Translations under genes and position numbers: made by a program
The notes under the pieces: model-generated
What the model was told of the DNA's origin: nothing
Databases searched by the model: none
The model's input: the letters and a program-made list of their open reading frames with translations, nothing else
From: Akkermansiaceae bacterium
GTDB lineage: Bacteria; Verrucomicrobiota; Verrucomicrobiia; Verrucomicrobiales; Akkermansiaceae
Reading direction: 5' to 3'
DNA: 39,992 nt
Assembly (NCBI GenBank): GCA_026461385.1
Contig: JAPJNB010000221.1
Coordinates: 1-39,992, forward strand
Part shown: in pieces, positions 8,349-16,468 of the stretch
Layout: the number at the start of each line of letters is the position of its first letter
How positions within the stretch are numbered: position 1 is the stretch's first letter

Positions 8349-9146
8349 TTATCGCCCCTCGAATTTCGGAAAACGTTTGGCCAGGAAGGCTTCGCAGCCT
8401 TCCTTGAAATCCTCAGTGCGGGCGCACTCTTGAAATGCGCTCCCCTCGGCGAGAAGATGCTCGGCCAACGGATGATCAAGCGCACTGCGCAGTAGCTTCT
8501 TGATGGCGCCCAGCGCAAGTGGCGACGAGGCGGCAATCTTAGACGACCACTGCTCAACAGTCGTAGAGAGCTCCGAAGCCGGAACCACTTCTGAGACGAG
8601 CCCCCACGTCAGTGCGCGCTGCGCATCGAGGGCTTCGCCCAGCAGGGCAAACTGCAAAGCACGCCGAAGGCCAAGCATACGCGGTAGTCCCCAGGTACTG
8701 CTGCTATCGGCGCTGGCCCCCAGCGCCGGAAAGGCTAGGCTAAAGCGCGCATTTTCGGATGCCACGACGAGGTCGCTGGCCATCAGAAGTCCGATCGCCG
8801 CACCTGCAGCGGCGCCTTGCACCTGCGCGATGATCGGGCACCGCAGGCGGTTCAGCGTCTGAATGGCACCATGCATGTGTTCGATGAGTGCCGCCGCCAC
8901 AGCCTCGGGCGACGCCACCATCGCCGCAACATCACCGCCGGCTTGGAACGCACGGCCTTCGCCCGATAGCACGAGCACGCGCGCCAGCGGGTCCGCTTCA
9001 ACGCAGCGGCAAGCCTGGTGGAAGGCCTCAGTCATCGGAACGTTCAGCGCGTTCAGTGCAGCTGGTCGATTAAAACGGATATGCGCGATGTGCCCATCGC
9101 GCCAGTGAAGCACGCTGCCCTGCAATGGTCGCTCGGGATATGTCAA
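8349..9146 (-). CDS. Enoyl-CoA hydratase/isomerase family protein, PaaG-like
   Basis: The 265-residue crotonase-fold protein has the CoA-binding loops GEGRAFQAGGDVAAM and VQGAAAGAAIGLLMASDLVVA (oxyanion hole). The two hydratase Glu residues are not present. Instead Asp147 in GASADSSSTWGLPRML stands where PaaG and enoyl-CoA isomerases carry their catalytic Asp, so a double-bond isomerase is more likely than a classical hydratase. The start is uncertain: TTG at 9146 is the only in-frame codon giving a full N-terminus after the upstream gene; GTG about 11 codons later is an alternative. Last gene of the operon led by the alcohol dehydrogenase, 10 bases after the GFA-like gene. Confidence 0.82.
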   Translation of the reverse strand: MTYPERPLQGSVLHWRDGHIAHIRFNRPAALNALNVPMTEAFHQACRCVEADPLARVLVLSGEGRAFQAGGDVAAMVASPEAVAAALIEHMHGAIQTLNRLRCPIIAQVQGAAAGAAIGLLMASDLVVASENARFSLAFPALGASADSSSTWGLPRMLGLRRALQFALLGEALDAQRALTWGLVSEVVPASELSTTVEQWSSKIAASSPLALGAIKKLLRSALDHPLAEHLLAEGSAFQECARTEDFKEGCEAFLAKRFPKFEGR

Positions 9147-9156
9147 GGGGAGTGCC

Positions 9157-9600
9157 CTACTCGCCAGAGGATAGAGCGCTTGCAGCGGAAGGCGGCGTGG
9201 GCATGCGCTCGAAGGTCGCGCAACTTAGCCCTTGGGTTTCCCAAAATGCTGCACGGACCGTGTACAGCGCATAGTTGGGAGGGACGGGTGATGCCTCGTC
9301 TAGCGTGCCGGCCTTCAGAACCGCCAGGCCGGGAAGTGCTTCGGCCAGCGTTCTTATCGGTGATCCGCACTGTCCGCAGAACTGCCGCAAGACCGGTTTG
9401 CCAGAGTCACCGGTATCCCGATAGGTGGACAGCTCACCGGTAATCATGAGATCGTCGACCGGCACGAGCCAGTTCATCGATCGATTCGATCCCGACTGCT
9501 TCCGGCAATTGAGGCAGTGGCACAAGGACACCGACTTCGGTGGCACGACCACGGTGTAGCGAACGCTGCCGCAAAGGCAACCCCCATTCAATATCGACAT
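9157..9600 (-). CDS. GFA/CENP-V family zinc protein
   Basis: The 147-residue protein shows the two zinc sites of the GFA fold: CLC at 8-10 (GGCLCGSVRY), CHCLNC at 27-32, and CGQC at 75-78. The family is named after a glutathione-dependent formaldehyde-activating enzyme, but most members have no proven function. AAGGAA just upstream supports the ATG at 9600, 22 bases after the aldehyde dehydrogenase stop. Its position between an aldehyde dehydrogenase and a crotonase suggests a role with a reactive aldehyde intermediate; this is inference. Confidence 0.85.
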   Translation of the reverse strand: MSILNGGCLCGSVRYTVVVPPKSVSLCHCLNCRKQSGSNRSMNWLVPVDDLMITGELSTYRDTGDSGKPVLRQFCGQCGSPIRTLAEALPGLAVLKAGTLDEASPVPPNYALYTVRAAFWETQGLSCATFERMPTPPSAASALSSGE

Positions 9601-9622
9601 AGCTTCCTTTCAAAAGAGGCTT

Positions 9623-11032
9623 CTAACTCCTGCGCCACATTAAAGTTTGCGGCTCAGTGAATTCCAGCAGGCCGTCCACGCCGTTCTCGATGCCCAGGCC
9701 CGACTGCTTATGGCCAGCAAAGGGGGCGTGTGGAGATAGGTAATGTGGTTCGTTGATGAAGACAGTTCCGGTCTCAAGCCGTGAAGCAATGTCAAGCGCG
9801 AGCGCCTCGTCGCGAGACCACACCGAACCGGCCAGGCCGTATTCGCTGGCGTTGGCACGTGCAACTACCTCATCCACAGTATCGAAGCTCAACAGCGGCA
9901 GTACAGGACCGAACGGTTCATCGACTACTAACTTGGAGTCATCTGGGGGATTGTCAAAAAGCGTAATCGGCACATAGAAGCCTGGGCCGCCAGGTACCTC
10001 ACCCTCATACAGCAACTTCAGGCCTTGAGCCTTGCTCTCGGAGATAAGGGCCTGCACGCGCTCGCGCTGTCGGGCGTTCTGCAGCGGCCCAAGTTGGGAT
10101 TCCGACGCCAATCCAGGCCCCACTTTCACGGAGCGCGCGTAAGCAACAAATGCATCTGCCACTTCACGATAGCAGCTGCTATGAATGTAAAGGCGCTTGG
10201 TGGCAACACAGAGTTGACCACTGTTGGTGAAGGCAGACCAGAACAGCTGGGGCACAACCAGGCCAATGTCGATATCTGGCATCACGATAGCGGCATCGTT
10301 TCCGCCGAGTTCCAGAGTCAGCCGCTTGAGCGTCCCGGAAGCACTTTCCATGATGCGCCGACCGGTCGGGGTAGAACCCGTGAAGCTGATCTTGTTTACG
10401 CCTGGGTGCACCGTCATTTTGGGTCCCAAGTGATCGCCGCCACTGATGACGTTCAGAACCCCAGGTGGCAGCAAGTCAGCCATCAATTCGGCAATACGGA
10501 GCACAGTCAGTGGCGTCTGTGGCGCCGGCTTCAGAACGACTGTGTTGCCCGCGAGCAGTGCCGGCACCACTTTCCACCACGACAACAGCACTGGATAGTT
10601 CCACGGCGAAAGCGCAGCGACCACGCCGATTGGAACTCGCCGCGTGGTACTGCGCCTCACGGATGTATCCTCGTTGATCGTTTCGGGTAACTGCAGCGTG
10701 CTCAGGCCTCTCATGAAGCGTAACGTGCTATCGAACTCACGCACCGCGACCGCTACCGGCTTGCCCTGTTCCTGCGTCAGAAGCCGGGCAAGGTCCTGGA
10801 CATGGGGCTCAATGCGATCAGCCATTTGCGAAACAAGCGCCCGACGATCCTCAATACCAACTTGGCGCCAGGACTTGAATGCCCGACTCGCTGCAGCAAT
10901 CGCTTCATTCAATTCAGCATCAGAACAGTCGGGAGCGCGGGCGAATTCGTTCTCAGTTGCTGGATCTATAACGGGCATGGAAGCCTCTCCCGATACAGGG
11001 CGGCCATCAATGAGCATGTTGTAAGTTCGCAT
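9623..11032 (-). CDS. NAD(P)-dependent aldehyde dehydrogenase
   Basis: The 469-residue ALDH-superfamily enzyme oxidises an aldehyde to a carboxylic acid. The conserved oxyanion Asn is in SPWNYP (145), the nucleotide loop in FTGSTPTGRR, the general base Glu241 in ELGGND, and nucleophile Cys275 in NSGQLC. Near the C-terminus HAPFAGHKQSGLGIENG is the usual ALDH ending. It follows the alcohol dehydrogenase by 33 bases, so the two together turn an alcohol into an acid that can then be linked to CoA. Weak AGAG ribosome site before the ATG at 11032. Confidence 0.92.
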   Translation of the reverse strand: MRTYNMLIDGRPVSGEASMPVIDPATENEFARAPDCSDAELNEAIAAASRAFKSWRQVGIEDRRALVSQMADRIEPHVQDLARLLTQEQGKPVAVAVREFDSTLRFMRGLSTLQLPETINEDTSVRRSTTRRVPIGVVAALSPWNYPVLLSWWKVVPALLAGNTVVLKPAPQTPLTVLRIAELMADLLPPGVLNVISGGDHLGPKMTVHPGVNKISFTGSTPTGRRIMESASGTLKRLTLELGGNDAAIVMPDIDIGLVVPQLFWSAFTNSGQLCVATKRLYIHSSCYREVADAFVAYARSVKVGPGLASESQLGPLQNARQRERVQALISESKAQGLKLLYEGEVPGGPGFYVPITLFDNPPDDSKLVVDEPFGPVLPLLSFDTVDEVVARANASEYGLAGSVWSRDEALALDIASRLETGTVFINEPHYLSPHAPFAGHKQSGLGIENGVDGLLEFTEPQTLMWRRS

Positions 11033-11065
11033 GAGTTTCTCTAAAGGTTCACTACGTGATCTGTG

Positions 11066-12172
11066 TCAGGGAATGAGAACGACCTTCACACAGTCGCCTC
11101 GGTGTTGCGCCTCGATCGCATTGTTGATTTCTGGCATGGGGAACTTGCGCACCAGCTTTTCGAAGGGAAACCGTCCGGCCTGATACAAATCCATCAGATA
11201 CTCGATGAAACCTTCAATGTCCGAGTCGCCCTCGATGATTCCGCGCAGCGTCAATCCCCTTCGCATTGCGTCCATCAGTCCAAAGGGCAAGTTCATGCCA
11301 GTGTGGCTGCCTGGCGGTAGGCCGACAAAGCCGAAGGTGCCGCGGCGCGCTATGAGCCGGGGCACTTGTTCAATTAGGGTGGGTACCCCAGTGGTGTCAA
11401 GCACATAATCCACTCCGTCAGGGAGCAGAGCAAGGACCGCTTCTGCAAGGTCACCCGTGGGCGGATTGACGAAGTCGGTAACGCCCAATTCCATGGCGAT
11501 ATCGCGACGACTGTCCAGACGTTCGGCTAGCAGAATGCGACCGAGACCACGCACCTTAGCAGCCATCACCGCGCTCAAGCCCACGGCGCCTCCCCCAATG
11601 ACCAACAAGGAACGGCCAGATCTGCAATCCATCGAACGAAGAATGGCCCCAGCCCCGGTCTGAACGCCGCACCCAAGGATCCCTGCAATATCCAAAGGAA
11701 CCGCCTCGGGTACCTTGACGAGGTTGCGTTCGCGGGTGAGGGAGTGCGTGGCAAAGGACGACTGGCCAAAATAGCTACCGGTCACAGGTTGCGCGCCATC
11801 GTGCAGCGTGTGGGTTCCATCGGCGCGCGGTCCTCCGATATTGAGAGCAGTCAACTGGTAGCAATATGCAGGTTCGTGATCACCACAGCTAGGGCAGTGG
11901 CCGCAGGCCGAGAAGCTCATCAAGACCCTGTCGCCTGGCTTAACCTTGGTGACCTTTTCGCCGACGCGCTCGACAACACCCGAACCCTCATGTCCCAAGA
12001 CAATAGGAAAAGCCACCGGCCATATGCCCGCTTGAGCAACCAGGTCAGTGTGGCATATGCCAACGCCTGCAATGCGCACCAGAACTTCGTCCGGGCGCGG
12101 GTCATCGAGTTGAAGCAGGCGGGTCAAGAAAGGAGCGCCTGCCCGGGGGGCTAGAGCAGCATGAATTTGCAT
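11066..12172 (-). CDS. Zinc-dependent alcohol dehydrogenase, aryl/allyl type
   Basis: The 368-residue medium-chain dehydrogenase has catalytic zinc ligands Cys40-His41 (GICHTD), His61-Glu (GHEGSG) and Cys168 (GCGVQTG). A complete structural zinc lobe is formed by Cys90, 93, 96 and 104. The NAD fold has VIGGGAVGLSA near 191-201. The FGQSSFATH segment and overall layout match the benzyl-alcohol/geraniol dehydrogenase branch (XylB, GeoA), so the natural alcohol is probably allylic, aromatic or alicyclic. First gene of the operon that runs to 8349. Its promoter carries regulon site 3 (12270-12285). Confidence 0.92.
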   Translation of the reverse strand: MQIHAALAPRAGAPFLTRLLQLDDPRPDEVLVRIAGVGICHTDLVAQAGIWPVAFPIVLGHEGSGVVERVGEKVTKVKPGDRVLMSFSACGHCPSCGDHEPAYCYQLTALNIGGPRADGTHTLHDGAQPVTGSYFGQSSFATHSLTRERNLVKVPEAVPLDIAGILGCGVQTGAGAILRSMDCRSGRSLLVIGGGAVGLSAVMAAKVRGLGRILLAERLDSRRDIAMELGVTDFVNPPTGDLAEAVLALLPDGVDYVLDTTGVPTLIEQVPRLIARRGTFGFVGLPPGSHTGMNLPFGLMDAMRRGLTLRGIIEGDSDIEGFIEYLMDLYQAGRFPFEKLVRKFPMPEINNAIEAQHRGDCVKVVLIP

Positions 12173-12241
12173 AGGTCACCTTTGCTGGGCTAAAGGAGGG
12201 CGATAACAAGGAGGGCAGCCCTCAACGAAGGCTTCGAGCAA

Positions 12242-12285
12242 ATCGTAGTTACCGAACACCGCGGCCAACTCGTCGGAAGCGACGA
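12242..12285 (-). promoter_or_regulatory. Regulon site 3 and -10 of the alcohol dehydrogenase operon
   Basis: Site TCGTCGGAAGCGACGA at 12270-12285; on the gene strand it reads TCGTCGCTTCCGACGA, identical to site 8. After 22 bases comes TACGAT (12247-12242). Predicted start near 12235, leader about 63 bases. The rest of the 274-base gap to the esterase gene (12447) shows nothing else I can name. Confidence 0.72.
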
Positions 12286-12446
12286 GAGGTCCACCGACAC
12301 ACGATCTCACAAGAGATGCAGATGAAATTGGGAGCCCAATTCAGGCCGCACTCCTGTGGTCACACGATAAGAGCCGCGGTGCCGAACACTTGCAAAGGGA
12401 CTACAAATGCAGCGGCCCCTTCAGTGTCTTTGAAAGTGAACGTTAA

Positions 12447-14099
12447 TCAGCTCGCAACGCAAGCGTAGCTGGCAGCTAAGTTCACATCACCGGTTCCGTT
12501 GTAGCGTGGCCAGCTCGGGTACTCGCAGAGAGGGCGGGTCCGGCCTTTTGTCGTTGCTGCGCCATCTGTGACCACGGGGCTTTCAGGTGCCTTGCCCGTT
12601 TCAACCCAAGTGTCTAAGGCGGTCAGCGAATCCCATTGGAGCGTGAAGGCGCCGGATCCATGTCCAAAACCCGGTGCAATGTAGTAACGCGCGAAGTCCT
12701 TCAGCTTGCTGCCGTAGCGCGCACCAAGACTGTTGTAATAGGCAGTAGTCATTGAAGTAGGGACCAACAAATCGGTCGTGCCGTGGACCAGCAACAACTT
12801 ACCGTTCTTGTTAACAAAGTTGTCTAAGTTCGGGTTGCTGGCATCATAGAAGTTGGTCATCCGATCGACACGAGACTTATAAAGCCGATAGTCAAATCCC
12901 GTAACCGGCGCATTCGCATCGCCAACGAAGGCGTATTTGATATCGCCAGGAAGGAAAGCAAGGTAGTAGATCGAATCGGTGCCAAGTCCAGAGGCTGAAA
13001 AGATAAAGCTGAGATCGCCGAGGTTGTACATCGGCCATGGCCCGACGCTGGAGATGCCGTTGGGCATCGGGAAGGCAAAGTTCATCGGCGAAGCGCCGGT
13101 GTCGAGTGTGGCAATCTGCTTGTCAGAGAGGCAGGTATCACCTGTATCGGCGCCGCCCGGGCAACGCAACGTCTGGACCGAGAACGCAACCTTGCACGCC
13201 TCCAGGTTGCTCACAATTCCGTCTGCAACGCCGTCCAAATTGTCACATGCGGTTCGAACGGCATTCTGCAACAGGGTGACTTTTGCAGGAAGGAGCGCAG
13301 CGCCGGGCGTGCTGTATGCCGTTTCCCACAAGCGATACCATGACAGCACCAGCGACCCGAACTGGGCAGCGGGGTAGTACGCCATCACACCGTCGTAATC
13401 GGCCGCGTAGCTTTGGGCCGCATGCAATCCTTCCTGTCCGCCCTTCGAGCCACCAATGTAGTAGTTGCGTTTTTGAGCTGTCTTGTAATAGGTCTGGATC
13501 AGCGCAGTGGCCAGATCCTTGGTCTTCTTGACGCTCAGCTTGCCGTAGTTAGCCGTTGCGGTGTCGTTCAGGAAGAATTCTGCACTCCCTCCCTGATGCC
13601 CAGAGTCACCTCCAAAGGTCACAAAACCGCGCTGCAGCGGCGTCACTGCCGACCCAGCGTTGACAACATTGCCCTCAGCAGTGATGACAGTGCCATTGGT
13701 ACCTGCCCCACCGAACTGTACCGTCTTGAAATTCCATTCACTCGGCAGATTTACCTGGTAGAGAATGGACGAATCACTGGCTGATGCTGCGGCAATGGAA
13801 CCGGTTACCTTGCAATACTCCGGCGTAGCGGGAGTTGTGCCGCTCGCCGGCACGCTCGGCACAATAGCCGCCGCAGTGAACTTGGCTCCACCCGTAGGTA
13901 ACGCGAAAGCACTGGGTGGGACCGTGGTGCCCACAAGCGCTGCGCACCGCGTGGCTGCGTCGGAAATTTTCACAGATGTGGGGGTTGGTGAGTTGTTACT
14001 ACCGCCACACGCGCTCATGGCAATCGTCGTGAGGAGCATGGCACCTCGCACTACCAAGGGTCTGCATGAATCTGGCGCTGAGCTTCGAAAGTTGACCAT
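12447..14099 (-). CDS. Tannase/feruloyl-esterase-fold lipoprotein lacking the usual CS-D-HC cysteines
   Basis: The 550-residue alpha/beta hydrolase has an N-terminal signal ending in a lipobox-like MSAC (Cys31), suggesting a membrane-anchored periplasmic or outer-membrane enzyme. The nucleophile elbow is GGSKGG (Ser218), the acid HGTTD (Asp443), the base GFGHG (His480). The calcium-site motif CDNLDGVADGIVSN of the tannase family is present at about 285-298. In typical tannases, feruloyl esterases and MHETase the catalytic Ser follows a Cys and the His precedes one, forming a disulfide; here both are Gly (217 and 481). It is probably an esterase releasing the substrate of the pathway, as a monocistronic gene with its own regulon site. 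AGGAGA lies 6 bases before the ATG. Confidence 0.82.
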   Translation of the reverse strand: MVNFRSSAPDSCRPLVVRGAMLLTTIAMSACGGSNNSPTPTSVKISDAATRCAALVGTTVPPSAFALPTGGAKFTAAAIVPSVPASGTTPATPEYCKVTGSIAAASASDSSILYQVNLPSEWNFKTVQFGGAGTNGTVITAEGNVVNAGSAVTPLQRGFVTFGGDSGHQGGSAEFFLNDTATANYGKLSVKKTKDLATALIQTYYKTAQKRNYYIGGSKGGQEGLHAAQSYAADYDGVMAYYPAAQFGSLVLSWYRLWETAYSTPGAALLPAKVTLLQNAVRTACDNLDGVADGIVSNLEACKVAFSVQTLRCPGGADTGDTCLSDKQIATLDTGASPMNFAFPMPNGISSVGPWPMYNLGDLSFIFSASGLGTDSIYYLAFLPGDIKYAFVGDANAPVTGFDYRLYKSRVDRMTNFYDASNPNLDNFVNKNGKLLLVHGTTDLLVPTSMTTAYYNSLGARYGSKLKDFARYYIAPGFGHGSGAFTLQWDSLTALDTWVETGKAPESPVVTDGAATTKGRTRPLCEYPSWPRYNGTGDVNLAASYACVAS

Positions 14100-14169
14100 C
14101 TGTTTGTCTCCTGTTACTGATTGAGTGGGCGGCCAACGTCAAACTTTGTCGTTGTATCCGCAGGATCAC

Positions 14170-14211
14170 TTTAGACACTGCCTACACGGGCTCCATCGTC
14201 GGAAAAGACGA
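14170..14211 (-). promoter_or_regulatory. Regulon site 4 and -10 of the esterase gene
   Basis: Site TCGTCGGAAAAGACGA at 14196-14211, then 20 bases, then TCTAAA (14175-14170). Predicted start near 14163, leader about 64 bases to the ATG at 14099. Confidence 0.7.
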
Positions 14212-14240
14212 TCAAGTGACGATGGCATTTGGGCAAACGA

Positions 14241-15284
14241 TCACGGATTGCGTTGTGAGCCGGTCTCGTGACGAAGTGCACAGCGCCAGCCAATCTCAGC
14301 CAGGGGCGAGGCTTTGGCCGCCGTCTCTAGCGCATTTCCCGCGGCGGCATTGCCTTGTGCTGCACGTTCGCCGATACCGTACAGGATCGCGGCCATGCGA
14401 AACAGGTTGTAGGCCATGTAAAACTCCCAGTGCTCACCAGCCAAGCGTCCGGTGCGCTGTTCGTAGCGTCGCAGATATTCCTCCTCGCTCGGGATGCCGA
14501 GGGCTTGGAGATCTAGACCACCAACGCCGCGCCATAACGTCGCCGGAATGCGCCAAGCCATGCAATGGTAGGCAAAGTCGGCCATTGGGTGGCCTAGGGT
14601 CGAGAGCTCCCAATCCAGCACCGCGAGCACTCGCGTCTCAGTTGGGTGGAAGATCAGGTTGTCCAAGCGAAAGTCGCCATGTACAAGGGTCGACTCGTCA
14701 TCGGCAGGAATGTGTTCAGGCAGCCAATCCATCAATGATCGCATTTCACGACTCACTGGCAAAGTGGATGCTTGGCATTGCCGCGACCAGCGCCCGATCT
14801 GGCGCGAGAAGTAGTTGCTCGGTTTGCCGTAACTTTCTAATCCAACACCTCGGTAATCCACCGAATGCAATCCAGCAATAACCCGGTTCATTTCGTCGTA
14901 CATTGCGGCACGCTGCTCAGGCAGTACACCCGGCAATGATTGGTCAACCAAGACCCTCCCCTGCACAAGTTCCATCAGGTAGAACTCACGGCCGATCACC
15001 GAAAGATCATCGCAGTACGCCAGCATTTTCGGCACAGGCACGTCGGAATCCTGCAGCGCTTGCATCACACGATACTCACGGTCGATGGCATGTGCCGAGG
15101 GCAATAGGGTGCCTGGTGGTTTCGTGCGCAACACGCACTGCCACGCACCGGAAGTCAGCACGTATGTCGGGTTTGACTGTCCGCCAGAGAGTGGTCTCAA
15201 TTGCACGGGGTGACCCTCACCCAGGCTCAGGCGTTGCAAGTAGTCGGCAATGGACGTCGTGTCCAAGCTAGCAGCACCGCTCAT
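14241..15284 (-). CDS. APH-family phosphotransferase, ACAD10/11 kinase-domain type
   Basis: The 347-residue protein-kinase-like phosphotransferase begins with the nucleotide loop LSGGQSNPTY (32-41). The catalytic HGDFRLDN is at 202-209 and the metal-binding Asp224 in LDWELSTLGHP. This branch matches the kinase half of animal ACAD10/ACAD11 and LvaA of levulinate degradation, which phosphorylate the 4-hydroxyl of 4-hydroxyacyl-CoA. It overlaps the stop of the acyl-CoA dehydrogenase gene (ATGA), so the two are translationally coupled, a split form of the animal fusion. Last gene of the operon from 19547. A drug-resistance role is unlikely in this context. Confidence 0.85.
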   Translation of the reverse strand: MSGAASLDTTSIADYLQRLSLGEGHPVQLRPLSGGQSNPTYVLTSGAWQCVLRTKPPGTLLPSAHAIDREYRVMQALQDSDVPVPKMLAYCDDLSVIGREFYLMELVQGRVLVDQSLPGVLPEQRAAMYDEMNRVIAGLHSVDYRGVGLESYGKPSNYFSRQIGRWSRQCQASTLPVSREMRSLMDWLPEHIPADDESTLVHGDFRLDNLIFHPTETRVLAVLDWELSTLGHPMADFAYHCMAWRIPATLWRGVGGLDLQALGIPSEEEYLRRYEQRTGRLAGEHWEFYMAYNLFRMAAILYGIGERAAQGNAAAGNALETAAKASPLAEIGWRCALRHETGSQRNP

Positions 15285-16450
15285 TTCGCAGCGCCGACCT
15301 TGCTCACGATCTTGCGCGCCATGCTCCAGCGATGCGTTTCGCTTGGGCCGTCATAGATGCGAAACGCTCGCATATCAGTGAAAATACGCATCACTGCGGA
15401 TTCCGTCGTAACACCTCTGCCACCCAAAATCTGCACGCAACGATCAACCACGCGCCACAATGCCTCTGAGCAGACCACTTTGGCTCGGCTTGACTCAAAG
15501 TTGCACTTCTCTCCTTGGTCAAGCAACCAAGCAGTGTGCCAAATGTGCAAGCGCACGGTGTGCAAGTCCATATCGTTATCAGCCAGCATGAAGCCAACGC
15601 CCTCGTGCTCGGCTAATGGCTTTCCGAAGGCATTTCGCTTGGCCGCATAGGCGACAGCAAGGTCGTGCGCTCGCCTGGCCTGACCTAGCCAGCGCATACA
15701 GTGCGTCAGTCGCGCCGGGGCCAGCCGCACTTGGGCATAGCGAAAGCCCTTTCCTACCTCGCCCAACACATCGGCAGCAGGGACGCGCAGTCCTTCAAAG
15801 CGCAGCACACCATGGCCACCGGTAAAGCAGCGGTCCATCGCGTCCATGTTGCGTTCCAGCGCTATGCCAGGTCTGTCCATGTCAGTCAGAAACATGGTCG
15901 CCGAGCCGTCTTCCATACGGGCCATCACGATCGCGTAGTCGGCTCCATCGGCACCAGTAATGAACCATTTGGTGCCATCAATGACATAGTGCTCACCCTC
16001 CAGTCGAGCGGTAGTTGCAAGCATTGATGGGTCTGCTCCGGCGCCATCCGGTTCTGTCATCGCAAAGCATGAGCGTGTACGCCCTTCGACTTGCGGGCGA
16101 AGCCAGCGTTCTTTCTGCGCGGCAGTTCCCACCTCTTCCATCAGATGGATATTGCCTTCGTCAGGTGCATGAATGTTCATCGCTGTCGGGCCCAGCCAGG
16201 AATAGCCGGCCTCCTCAAACACAAGCGCCTTGGCCACGTGGCTGAGGCCTATGCCACCCATTTCGATCGATGCATGGGGAGTCAGTAGCCCAGCATCTCT
16301 CGCCAAACCCACGAGTTGCTTGCGCAGCGTCTCATCAGGTCCATGAGATGACTGACGCGGGTCGTTCTCCAGAGGAATAACGGCCTCAGCGATGAAACGG
16401 CGAGTTTTTTCCTGCAGATTCCGCAGTTCAGGGGAAAAGTTGAAGTCCAT
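15281..16450 (-). CDS. Acyl-CoA dehydrogenase, ACAD10/11-like
   Basis: The 389-residue flavoprotein has the FAD loops CFAMTEPDGAGADPSML and KWFITGADGADYAI, plus the C-terminal QILGGRGVTTES and RIYDGPSETHR. Where medium-chain dehydrogenases carry the catalytic Glu (YEG), it has Asp367 (YDG), as in the ACAD10/11 and LvaC branch. In that branch the enzyme completes removal of a phosphorylated 4-hydroxyl to yield a 2-enoyl-CoA that re-enters beta-oxidation. The overlap with the kinase gene supports this role. It follows the fused hydratase protein by 18 bases. Simple 2,3-dehydrogenation remains possible. Confidence 0.87.
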   Translation of the reverse strand: MDFNFSPELRNLQEKTRRFIAEAVIPLENDPRQSSHGPDETLRKQLVGLARDAGLLTPHASIEMGGIGLSHVAKALVFEEAGYSWLGPTAMNIHAPDEGNIHLMEEVGTAAQKERWLRPQVEGRTRSCFAMTEPDGAGADPSMLATTARLEGEHYVIDGTKWFITGADGADYAIVMARMEDGSATMFLTDMDRPGIALERNMDAMDRCFTGGHGVLRFEGLRVPAADVLGEVGKGFRYAQVRLAPARLTHCMRWLGQARRAHDLAVAYAAKRNAFGKPLAEHEGVGFMLADNDMDLHTVRLHIWHTAWLLDQGEKCNFESSRAKVVCSEALWRVVDRCVQILGGRGVTTESAVMRIFTDMRAFRIYDGPSETHRWSMARKIVSKVGAAK

Positions 16451-16468
16451 TAGGGTGTTCTCGATAGG

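Noticed and set aside
10025..10690. 221-codon frame antisense to the aldehyde dehydrogenase
   Set aside because: Shadow of a well-supported gene; no recognisable domain.
14241..15284. Aminoglycoside or choline kinase
   Set aside because: Overlap with an acyl-CoA dehydrogenase gene and the ACAD10/11-type sequence features point to acyl-CoA metabolism instead.
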